Shown here one piece after another: positions 1-9,547 of a DNA stretch of 64,000 bases. The notes beneath the pieces are model-generated. The model saw only the letters and a list, made by a program, of their open reading frames with translations, made no database searches and was not told where the DNA came from. Source of the DNA: Spirodela intermedia. Lineage: Eukaryota > Streptophyta > Magnoliopsida > Alismatales > Araceae. How positions within the stretch are numbered: the stretch's first letter is position 1; every line of letters starts with the position of its first letter. Location of the stretch: assembly GCA_902729315.2 (NCBI GenBank), contig LR746279.1, positions 659,001 to 723,000 on the forward strand. The letters run 5' to 3'. The position numbers and the translations under genes were made by a program.

Positions 1-26
1 GCACCACGAGCTTCTTTTCCTCACAG

Positions 27-1302
27 GTACGACGCCCATTCAGGAGGCGAGCGCGAGATCCAGAGAACCATGCTGGAGCTGCTGAACCAGCTCGATGGCT
101 TCGACTCGAGGGGCGATGTCAAGGTTATCCTTGCGACGAACCGGATTGAAAGCCTCGACCCGGCGTTGCTCCGCCCAGGTAGAATTGACCGGAAGATCGA
201 ATTCCCTCTGCCAGATATCAAAACCAGGAGACGCATCTTCCAGGTATGAATGCTCCGTGTGAATGCTTCCTTCCTTCCTTCCTTCCTTTGTTCTTCTTTT
301 TTTTTCCTATTTTAGCAATGTGGGTTTGCCATTTTTTTTCCTATATTACCTGCTGATGCTATGTAAGTTATGTTTTTTTGTCCTGGAAGATACATACATC
401 GAGGATGACTTTATCGGATGATGTGAATCTAGAAGAATTTGTGATGACCAAGGACGAGTTTTCTGGGGCAGATATCAAGGCAATATGTACAGAAGCTGGC
501 TTGCTAGCTCTGAGGGAGCGGCGGATGAAGGTAGTAATGCTTCCATTGCTTCTTTTTTGCGGCGCCTTTGAAATATATATATATATATATATATGAAGGT
601 AGTAATATATATATATATATCAGAATTTTGGTCTCAGATTATATATGATCCACGTGACTCTGTCGTCCGTTGACTTTGAGTTGACATGTAAGCATCTCAG
701 AGTTTATCACTCTCTTTTTTCTTTTTGGTGTTGACAAAGTATTAAGTTTCTAAAAAAAAATATTTCCATGCGGTTTTTTTTTTTGTATTTTTAGGATCCC
801 GGTCAGTCTCTTTGAATTGTTTCCATTTTTGGTTATCTCTACTCCGGCAAGATGCTGTAAATGCCTGAGACACCACCATGACTGTAAATGTATACTGGTT
901 GGCCCAGATAATGGGGGCAGCTGCCGCGTGATTCTTTCGTCCGTTGACTTTGAGTTGACTTTGAACCATCTCAGAGTTTATCACTTTCTCTATTTTGGTG
1001 TTGATAAAGAATTGAAGTTTCTGAAAAATATACTTCCATGCAGTTTTTTTTTTTTTTTTTTTTTTGTATTTGTAGGATCCCGGTTAATCTCTTTGAATTG
1101 TTTCCATTTTTGGTTATCTCTACTCCGGCGAGATTCTATAAATGGGCCCCCAGATAATGGGGGTAGCTGCCACGTCATAACTCATGGCATTCTCCCTGAT
1201 CTCCCTTCTTGCTTCCAGGTCACACACGTGGACTTCAAGAAGGCCAAGGAGAAGGTGATGTTCAAGAAAAAGGAGGGCGTTCCCGAGGGGTTATACATGT
1301 GA
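27..1302 (+). CDS. RPT2: 26S proteasome regulatory ATPase subunit RPT2 (Rpt2/S4), 3' part
   Basis: Subunit of the hexameric AAA+ ring of the 19S proteasome particle, which unfolds ubiquitinated substrates in cytosol and nucleus. Only the last three exons lie in the window: 27-243, 390-530 and 1219-1302. All have AG/GT borders, and the phases join into 146 whole C-terminal codons. Visible are the AAA core ([17 protein letters not shown]), sensor 1 (ILATNR), the arginine-finger segment RPGRIDRK, the sensor 2/lid region ([16 protein letters not shown]) and a C-terminal Leu-Tyr-Met. That tail is the HbYX motif used to dock into the 20S alpha ring. The 5' part, including Walker A, lies before base 1. 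The frame is intact and no key residue in view is missing. Intron 2 carries an internal duplication listed separately. Confidence 0.96.
525..630 (+). repeat. AT dinucleotide tract with a duplicated splice-donor segment
   Basis: Two (AT)n runs (about 572-594 and 605-620) sit just inside RPT2 intron 2. Between them is a 14-base copy (593-606, ATGAAGGTAGTAAT) of the true exon-intron junction at 525-538. It could act as a decoy donor. Using it would extend the exon into intronic sequence. Confidence 0.8.
660..1180 (+). repeat. Imperfect tandem duplication, period about 275-281 bp, in RPT2 intron 2
   Basis: Copy 1 (about 662-915) and copy 2 (about 936-1165) share the blocks CGTCCGTTGACTTTGAGTTG (664 and 938), CATCTCAGAGTTTATCAC, a poly-T run and GGATCCCGGT (794 and 1075). 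They also share CTCTTTGAATTGTTTCC, ATCTCTACTCCGGC and AGATAATGGGGG. Copy 1 has about 35 extra bases near its 3' end. Each copy carries paired TTGAC cores. Confidence 0.85.
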
Positions 1303-3057
1303 GAGGGAGAGAGAGAGGAGGGGTGGGTGGAGATGTGTGGGGACCCCTCCAGCCCGTTGACTTTCCACTTCTGTTCTTATCGTCTTTGACTTTTCTGCTG
1401 TAAGTTCCCCTTCTATAGTTTCGCAATGCCATTAAACCCAAGAACCGTAACTATTTTTTTTCAAGGAAATTCTGGCAATCGACTGGTTCATCAAAATTAG
1501 TAATAAATAAAATCCAATGTATTTGGATTGACTAATCTTCCTAGAGTCAGCTTGGAAATGGACTTGGCTTTGACCAACCGTTACAAGCCCGAGACCCGAA
1601 GATTTGGGCCTCTCAGCCGGGTTATGAGCCCATCAGGCCCATTAATCGGTTGAAATTATTTTCTATAATTATACGATAAAAAAATCATAAAATGGAGTTT
1701 TTTTAATAAATAATGTTCCGACATGAAATTATTCCACCGCAGCACCATGTGGAGGATGAAGATTATTTGCATAAAAACCATATATTGATTTATTTGGGGA
1801 GTTTTTGTAAAAAATACATTTAATATGCTTCACGTGGGCTATTTTCGATTTAATTTGTTAATTTATAAAACCCAACTAAATGCCCACTACACGTGTGATA
1901 AGTGCCTCCGACCGACAGCAGCTGAGTCAGCATGGCGATCTGATCGTATCTACGGCGACCGCGACCGAATTATCCGTGAATTAAAAATTGCTTTAAACTC
2001 AGCATTATTTTCGCCATTTTTTTGGGAGTCACATGACCAGTCCAATCGTCTATCGACACGTGTCGAAATCACCGAGGTCAACACCAGGCCAATCTCTCTC
2101 TCTCTTTCGGGCTTTCTCATCCGGGCTGGCCCCACCCTGTCGACGCGTGGGGATTAATGATCAAATGACGAGGGCTACAGCTTGGCATGACTTTATACCT
2201 AGACGACGATAAAGACCCTATTATGCGGGGATGGGGTCTCTTCCGAGACGATTCGGGGCCGAGCAGCTTCCGGGCCCGGCCCGCCACTTTAGTCGTTAGT
2301 TTAGTAGGGACATCAACGGGCCAGCCCGTTCATTCATAGTATTATCCGACTTTAAAATCCGGTCGGATCGTGGGCCGGCTGGTCCACGAGAAAGGAAGAC
2401 CGGTTCGGCCCCCCCTCGCCGTAACGTGCCGCCCCAACTACCCAACTTTTCTTCCCGCCGAGGGCGTAAGCGCTTACGTCATGGGGAAAGTGATATTTAC
2501 ATATTATACCCCCGCATTGTGAACACGTAAGATGTTATAAGGGGTATAAGAGTCAAAAACTGGTGGAGGCGCGTGATCTTACCGCCTTGCGAGGGCAGCG
2601 GCGTTAGGTCAAAGTTGGGGGGACGGCGACGGCGGCCGACATGTCCTTCACGGGGAAAAGACAACGACATCCTTTTTTCTCCCACCTCACTATTGGTCCC
2701 CGCCGGACATTATTGACGGAACTATTGCCGGATTTACCCCTCCAGTTTCCATACTGTCACCGCGAGAGTGCCCGTACCGCTGGCTGTCCGGAGCGTTCTG
2801 GAACCTGCATTTTTTTTTAATAAAAAAATTACCAACCCGATAATATAATCGGCGGGAGGGGTTCAATTGTCTCTCGGGGCGGTAATAGTGTCGGGTCGTG
2901 GGGCCCACATTGTCCGCCCTGGTTATTTGCTAATAAACTAGTTGAACCTGGTTTCGAACGGCAGTGGACGCGCCACGTATCACGCTGGTTCTGTAGATAG
3001 CCCCATAGTGCCTCAGTCGGGTCTGCACTCGCAGCAGGAAGAGGAAGGAGATCGGCG

Positions 3058-3089
<32 letters not shown>

Positions 3090-3118
3090 GGAAGAGGAAG
3101 AGGGAGAGTCGGAGCAGG
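1303..3118. other. Intergenic region upstream of the CONSTANS-like gene
   Basis: No gene is recognised. Three CACGTG cores are present (1831-1836, 1890-1895, 2057-2062). The last lies in a 14-base perfect palindrome, 2053-2066. The end nearest the gene contains a purine-rich GAA/AGG leader tract (about 3058-3110) that is probably 5' UTR. These are candidate light or bZIP/bHLH elements by sequence only. Confidence 0.55.
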
Positions 3119-4342
3119 ATGGTGAGGGACATGGCGGGAGAGAGAGTGGAAGGGAAGAGCTACTGGGGGATGGAGGCGAGGGAGTGCGACTCGTGTAAGA
3201 GCGCCCCGGCGCTGCTCTTCTGCCGCGCGGACTCGGCCTTCCTATGCGGAGCTTGTGATGTTAGGGTTCATAGCGCCAACAAGCTCGCCTCCAGGCACGA
3301 GCGGGTGTGGATGTGCGAGGTTTGCGAACAGGCGGCGGCGGCGGTGACCTGCAAGGCCGACGCCGCCGCACTGTGCTTGGCCTGCGACGCCGACATCCAC
3401 TCTGCAAATCCCCTCGCTCGCCGGCACGAGCGCGTCCCTGTGGTTCCGTTCTACGAGTCCCCCGCCATCCACAAGTCCGGCGAGGAGACGGATCTGCTCC
3501 TCAAGCCTGTCGGCGAGGAGGAGGAGGGGAACAACGACGAGTCGGAGGACGCGGCCTCGTGGCTGCTCCCGAATTCAAATTCCTTCCCCGGCAATCATCA
3601 CCAGAAGATCGCTGTGGAGGCGCCGGAGATCAAGGGAGGGGAGTACCTGTTCTCGGAGGTGGATCGGTATCTCGATCTAGAGTGCGTCTCTTCGATGGAC
3701 GACGGCAGCAACCACCAGTCGGACAGCGTCGTCCCCGTGCGGGCCAAGATCGCCATCCCGGCCGCTCACCTGCCGGCGTTCTTCGCTCCCGACGGCGGCC
3801 TCGACTACGATTTCAGCAGATCCAAGCCATCCTCCGGCAGCTACTCCACCGTCCCCTCCCTCAGCCACAGCGTAATACCTCCGCATCCAATAAACTCTCG
3901 ATTGATAGAATCCTCCACGGTCCTGACGGCGGGGGAGTTCTTCATCCCCTGCAACTGATTCCGACTGAACACGAATTCCTTCTCTCTGCAGATGTCCTCG
4001 TCGGATGTGGGAGTTGTGCCGGACGTGAGCGCGATGGCGGACATCAGCAACCCCTACGGCATCGGCGGCGTCTCCCCCGTGGTGGTGCAGTCGACGGCTC
4101 AGGTGGCTGTGGGGCTGGATCGGGAGGCCCGTGTGATGAGGTATAGGGAGAAGAGGAAGAACCGCAAGTTCGAGAAGACAATCCGCTACGCCTCCCGCAA
4201 GGCCTACGCGGAAACGCGGCCAAGGATCAAGGGCAGGTTCGCCAAGCGCACGGAGAACGACACAGAGATGGAGCACATCTTCTCCTCCGCCGCCGCCTCC
4301 CTCGTCGCCGACCCCGGCTACGGCCTGGTCCCCTCTTTTTGA
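3119..4342 (+). CDS. CONSTANS-like zinc finger (two B-boxes + CCT), group I type
   Basis: Nuclear transcription regulator of the CONSTANS-like family (photoperiod and light signalling). Exons are 3119-3871 and 3992-4342, separated by a 120-bp GT-AG intron in phase 0, giving 367 aa. B-box 1 spans about residues 23-62 (CDSC...CRADSAFLC...C...H) and B-box 2 about 66-105 (CEVCEQ...CKADAAALC...H), with the zinc-binding Cys/His residues in place. The middle region is acidic. The CCT domain spans about 295-337 ([17 protein letters not shown] onwards). The C-terminus GYGLVPSF is typical of group I members. ATG 3119 is the first in-frame ATG. Those at 3131 and 3170 are alternatives and leave all domains intact. 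The frame stays open upstream to a TTG at 2942, but that part is repeat-derived. Which paralogue this is cannot be told here. Confidence 0.93.
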
Positions 4343-5367
4343 CCGGCGGCGCCGCCATCCTCTCCCGCGACGGTAAGATGTAGCCCCCAACTGTGTCCTG
4401 TTCCTCTCTCCTTCCCCTCTCCTTCCCCTCTACCCCTCTCCCCCTCTCATGGGTCTTCCCTTTTTCCCCGCTGGTGCCTCCTTTCCCTGCTCTTGTGTAT
4501 ATTAACCCGCCGCCGCCGCCGCCACCGTCTTTTGCGCGGGCGGGCTGGGGGGAAGGAGGGGGAAGGAAAGAGCAGTTCGTCTAGTCTAGTCTGTAGATGC
4601 CACTGCGGCTGCGGCGGCGGCGGCGGTGTCTACAGTTAATGTAAGGTTCTATCTCTACCCCATCCTGTGCACTTCGTAGATGATGGGGCTTCTTAACCGG
4701 ATCGGCTGAATGAATCGAATAATTTCACGCATATGATGACGTGGATGATAGTTGAGTGACATTGATGCGAATGACGATCATCGATCATTCCCGAAATAGG
4801 AACACCCTTTTCTACTTCCGAGAAATCCGGGGAATTTCGGCGAATGCTGTGAGTCAACGTTTTAAGGTCAGACAATGACGCACGTGGTGTTTTGATGCCG
4901 CTTCCGGTGGTCCCCGAAGTCGGCGCCCACGTCAGACGCGAAATGGGTCGTTCAAATGCTTCCACCCAATAACGTGCCCAGTATCGATTCCTCATATAGC
5001 AGCACGCGCGAAGGCCCAATAAGACTATTTGTAAATCACTTAAGAGGGCGGACAGGCCCATTAAGGTTCCCTCGTTCTGGCCCAATCCCCTCGTTCGAGG
5101 AGGCCGTCAGTGAAAAAAGGAAAATAAATAAAGGAATAATTTTTAATTAATATTAGGGATAAATGGTAACTTCTGTGATTTGAAAGACGGAAAAATAATA
5201 ATTATTAAATATTTATGAAAATTTTAGTATTAAAAGGTATTATTTTTAATTAAAATGGTATAAAAAAAACCCAGAAAGGAGGAAGAAAGTAGAGAACAAA
5301 ACGATGATCTTCTATTTCTACATCTCTTTCAAAAAAACTTACGTTTCTCCTAGCAAAATGCTCGGCT
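4343..5367. other. Intergenic region between convergent COL and GDU genes
   Basis: Probably holds both 3' UTRs. It contains a CCG run (about 4508-4525), a CGG run (about 4608-4627) and AT-rich DNA from about 5110 to 5270. No gene is recognised. Confidence 0.5.
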
Positions 5368-5889
5368 CTAATTCTGATTCTCCCGGGTCTCCGCTTCCTC
5401 GAGATTCCATTGGGTTCCTTCCTGGCGGCGCTGCTGCTCTGCCGCCGCCGCCTTTTTCTCGTCTTCTTCGTCGGCCTGGTCAACGCCGCGGCCTGCGACG
5501 TTGCTGCCCACATCGGGGAAGCAGAAGGCCGGAGCTGACCTGGGGGTGGCGAGGAAGATGGGTTTATCGTTGCCCGCCATGATGACGACGATCCTCCGCT
5601 CGAGCGGCGGAGGCGGAGGCTTGGCAGCAGCGCCTATCGCCGGCCTGCCGTCGCCGGACTCGACGTCGCCGTCGCTGTTGTCGCCGCCGTCGTGGTCGGC
5701 GGAGAGCTTCCAGTAGGAGCAGGCGAGGAAGAGGAGGGCGAAGGCGATGAGGCCCAAAATGACGGCCATGCCACCGAACAGGTAGCGAACCGGCGAGTTC
5801 CAGGGCGAGCTCTGCTGAGCCGACCCCGTGTGATGGGCCGCCGTTGGTGGCGGCGCCATGGGCGCCATGAAATGGGAGGAAACCTTCAT
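5368..5889 (-). CDS. GLUTAMINE DUMPER-like protein
   Basis: Plant-specific single-pass membrane protein. Family members promote amino-acid export at the plasma membrane and interact with the LOG2 ubiquitin ligase (family knowledge). The gene is intronless and encodes 173 aa. After a Pro/Ala-rich N-terminus comes the conserved entry SPWNSPVRYLFGGMA, then one transmembrane segment (about residues 39-60, ending in LFLACSYWKLS). The family's VIMAG box follows in VIMAGNDKPIFLATP (about 103-117). The C-tail is acidic and Ala/Gln-rich. ATG at 5889 starts MKVSSHF; the frame is open further upstream, but only through CT-repeat leader. A TTTAAAATA box lies about 100 bp upstream on this strand (near 5988-5996). 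The protein is slightly long for the family because of a low-complexity tail. Confidence 0.92.
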   Translation of the reverse strand: MKVSSHFMAPMAPPPTAAHHTGSAQQSSPWNSPVRYLFGGMAVILGLIAFALLFLACSYWKLSADHDGGDNSDGDVESGDGRPAIGAAAKPPPPPLERRIVVIMAGNDKPIFLATPRSAPAFCFPDVGSNVAGRGVDQADEEDEKKAAAAEQQRRQEGTQWNLEEAETRENQN

Positions 5890-7000
5890 GCGATTATGCA
5901 CCCGCTCTTGTATGTCTCTCTGTGTGTCTGTGGGTGAGAGAGAGAGAGAGAGGTGGTGGGTGAGTGAGAGAGGAGGGGAGTGGACAAGGTATTTTAAAGG
6001 GCAGAGGGGGAGGGAAGAGAGGAAGTTCCCTCGTCGAGGGTTAAATGGAACCAACATGAATAGATGAGGAATCTACGGAAGACCAACCCAGTGGGAAAGC
6101 TCTCTCTCTCTCTCTCTCTCTCTCCCCCCTACCCTTTCTGTGTTTCCATGTAACCCAGCGCAGTACAGCGCTTTCCCACTTTCTGCTTGCAGTATCTACC
6201 AGTTGGAAGAGCTCCTGTCAGAACAAGTTCATACTCATCTGAGCTTGAGCCTGAGCTTAATCTTACCCTAGAGAGAGAGCGAGAGAGAGAGAGGGGAAGA
6301 GCAGGAGCTAAACGATTCACAACGGCCATATCGACAAATACGTTGATCGCACATCTTCGCCGCCAAGTGGGTGGCGTGATCGGATAATCTCACATCAATA
6401 AAACGTATAAAATATAATGTTAGGTAAATAACGCACTATATGAGAATATGTGCCCCGAATTTTCTACCCAAGCTTATAAAATCTGTCCAAAAAGCGGTAT
6501 TTATCTCTCTTCTTTCCTGCTAATCGTTTTCGAGTGAGAAGCCCTTTTATTATAATACTTTTTAATATTATATTTACATATTTTTATCTTATTAAAGGGG
6601 GCATCAAGAGGGGCCCAGCTCCCTGTGGAAGCAGAATCTCGGTTAGGAGAAGCGTTTCCCACCTTGGGGAATCTGTCCCAAACGGGCACGGCATCGATTT
6701 CTCTAACGGCCCCCATAGTTGCAATGGCTAAGCCTCCACTAATCACCTCTCCAACCCGTCAGATTCCCTCATCCACTAGCTACGACCTTCGCTTACTTCT
6801 GGTTCTTTCCCGGAATGGATTCCAGGAATCTCTTCCACCGAAGGGAGAAGCGCCCCTTGGAGAAAACGAAGGGGCTTCGGCTCGCTTTTGGAAGCCATAC
6901 GCCTCCTTAAAACCCATTAAGAAATTGGCCCATGATACGATCTCATCTTTTTATTAGGTCTTTTTATTTACCAATAATTCGGTAAATAGCACCCAAAAAA

Positions 7001-7430
7001 ATGGATTTTTTTGCCACATGGTGCCATGAAATAATATGATTAACTAATTAAAATTGGGAAAATATCGCATAACATTCAGTTGACCCACTTAAACACTTTA
7101 AAAGGTTGACCTAAGATAAGTCAACGGTGGATATGGAAAAAAACTAAAAGAAAACCGTCGTCTTGGGTCAATAGCACAAAATAAATCATATTCTTGTGAC
7201 TATCATTGGATTTTTTTCCACATGGCACCATTCGAACGTAGCTTGGAATTTTTATCCCCCGTTAATTAATTGAAATTTGAAAATTATAACGTAACATTCA
7301 GAGGCAGGTATTAATCGTTGGTTTGAGAACCTATTCTTCGGTTGACCCACTTAAATAGTTTTAAAGGTTGACCTTAGGTAAGTCAACGGTGGAAAGGAAA
7401 AAAGCTAAAAGAAAACAGCGGTGTTGTATC
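7001..7430. repeat. Imperfect tandem duplication with paired TTGAC motifs
   Basis: Copy 1 (about 7001-7185) and copy 2 (about 7207-7430) share in order GGATTTTTTT(G)CCACATGG, CATAACATTCAG or CGTAACATTCAG, GTTGACCCACTTAAA, AAAGGTTGACC, AAGTCAACGGTGGA and AACTAAAAGAAAAC or AGCTAAAAGAAAAC. Copy 2 has an insertion of about 50 bp. Several TTGAC/GTCAA cores resemble W-boxes. Confidence 0.8.
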
Positions 7431-8043
7431 AATTGGAACCGATTCCTAGTCTACTCCAGAAATTACAGGGCCGACCAAGGAGGTATTACTTTGGTAGGAT
7501 AAAAGAAGGAAACGACGACACAAATAAACTAAATAAAGTCTTATTACCCATTAGTAAATATATTTTTTTGGTTAGAAAAAACTTGTAGAAATTAATGAGA
7601 GCTTCTTCCGAAGACGGTGGCAATTTGGAGGCGGCGTATTGGCGGCGGCAGCGGCGGCGGGGATGAAGTCTCGACCTGGGCCCCATGTTGATCGGATCTA
7701 AGAACTATTCGCATTTACAAAGATAGAAATGTCGAGCCTTTAAGCACCGCCGGAAAAGGGCATCCAACCCCTTTAGAATCTGGCCCCCCGTCGCCGCCGC
7801 GGACATCCTCTCGGAATCTGTCCTCTCGGCGGCGGAAAAGGAGGGCGGCGGGGTGAAAGCCCCCTCAATCAATGGAGATGAGATCGCCTCTCGACTAGAT
7901 ATGTTTACCCTCGATGCCTTGGTGAGGGAGAAACGCACTGATGGGGCCCCCAGATAAGAGGGAGCTCGTTCATCGGGGTACAGCTTCAGATCCTCGAGAA
8001 GATGTTCGTGGGTTGCTTGCTGTTGAGCTCCTTTACAGCAATC

Positions 8044-8045
<2 letters not shown>

Positions 8046-8114
<69 letters not shown>
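8046..8114. repeat. (GA)n microsatellite
   Basis: About 34 uninterrupted GA units. It generates spurious Arg-Glu and Ser-Leu reading frames on both strands. Confidence 0.97.
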
Positions 8115-8115
<1 letters not shown>

Positions 8116-8989
8116 CCGCTTCTGGTACCCAAGGGTGAGTGCCGAGTGACCGGGCTTCCAATCCAACAGTGGGTTTGCTGGCCGATAGGGATCTCGGGAG
8201 ATGCACGTCGCCATCCCGAGTGCTCTCCTTATCATCACTGTCTCTCTCTCTCTCTCTCCCTCCCCTCAAAGTCAAGTGCATGCGGCTGGCAATCAACAGC
8301 CGACGATCTGTTCAGAGCTTTTTCTCTCTAGTAATCTCTACAGATCCTACCACCAACCCTCCCCAGCAACTACTGCAGGCCATCGTTTAATCGCTCCTCC
8401 AGAGATGAAAACCAACTTCAAAGAGAAACAAACGGATCTCACTTACCCATCCGAGCCGCGTCTGTCTGAGGAGATCCACCGCGTCTGAAGAAAGGGGCCC
8501 TGGAGGCAGACGGCAGCTCACCACCGCCACCACCACCATCACCATCACCATCACCATCACCTCATCAGTAAAATAAGGCATGAAAATCACAGGAATGCCA
8601 GATGGATGGATGACCCTGCTGGCCAACATGGGAGATGCCATGATGAGATGATGATGCTGATGCTGATGATGACGTGTCTTCTCCACGACGCATCCAGACC
8701 ATAACTCCCCCCCTTCATCCATGCATAACATATATATCTATATATATCAAGAGCATAATGGTTCAGACCTATCCATGTCAATGGTGATGATGCCGATGCA
8801 CACGTGTTCCGACATTGGGTGGGGATGTGTCCTGGATGGATGGATGGATGGGGCATGATGGTTCTCACATGAACGCTGCCGCCACTGAAGGAGCATGCGA
8901 GCGGATGGGGGGAGCTACATGGCATGTGATGGGTGCATCATGAGCCAGCAATAATAGAGAGGAGGAGCAGAATACATCCCTCCCATGGC

Positions 8990-9347
8990 CTAGTACGGAG
9001 CTCCGTTGACTTCGGGTCCCGGGCCGTTGACCGAGTCCTTCCTCTTCCCGAATGGGTTCTTCGAGAACGTTTCGATTGTCAAGAAAAAAAAGCAAGCGAA
9101 ATTGGGGAATTTTATATTCAAAAGAAAAAAAGGGCATCTTCCAGAAATAGCACGCGATTTTTTTGAGATAATTAATGAATATTTATTCTAGAAGTGGCTC
9201 AGGATCAATAATCGAAACATGAAAGGATATTGTATTCTCATGCCTCCGCGTCCAGAACTGGGCAGCACTGCGCCCTGCAGGTTCTGATGAACAACTGTCG
9301 CGCTGTTCACATCCTGAAAATAGAAAATAATGGAAGCTGAGCATGAG

Positions 9348-9382
<35 letters not shown>

Positions 9383-9483
9383 AGAAGAGGAGTGAGAAAA
9401 CAGACCTCAAACTCAATGAAGCAAACGGTGTTTCTCTCTTGTCGCAAGATCTTCATTTGCTTGTAACCTGGTTGGCTGCAAAT

Positions 9484-9547
<64 letters not shown>

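Larger units (their letters stand above)
5890..8989. other. Intergenic region between GDU and the scw1-like gene
   Basis: About 3.1 kb without a recognisable gene. It holds GA/TC tracts (about 5935-5953, 6101-6123, 6270-6292), a tandem duplication at 7001-7430, a 69-bp GA repeat, a CAC/CAT run (about 8520-8562) and GATG-type runs (about 8600-8670, 8832-8855). Reading frames here are short or made of Ser-Leu/Arg-Glu repeats. The part nearest 8990 probably includes the 3' UTR of the RNA-binding protein gene. Confidence 0.5.

Noticed and set aside
2942-3118. N-terminal extension of the CONSTANS-like gene from a TTG
   Set aside because: No ATG, and the added part is a Lys/Arg run encoded by a purine-rich leader. 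Family proteins start close to the first B-box.
3307-4390. Long frames on both strands overlapping the CONSTANS-like exons
   Set aside because: GC-rich shadow frames of the true coding sequence without domains.
7705-8238. 177-codon minus-strand frame
   Set aside because: It runs through the (GA)n tract as Ser-Leu repeats, and its ends match nothing I recognise. Probably chance.
9192-9230. Read-through end of the scw1-like protein (stop near 9192)
   Set aside because: It would replace the conserved basic tail with an unrelated hydrophobic peptide. The AT-AC intron explains the sequence better.
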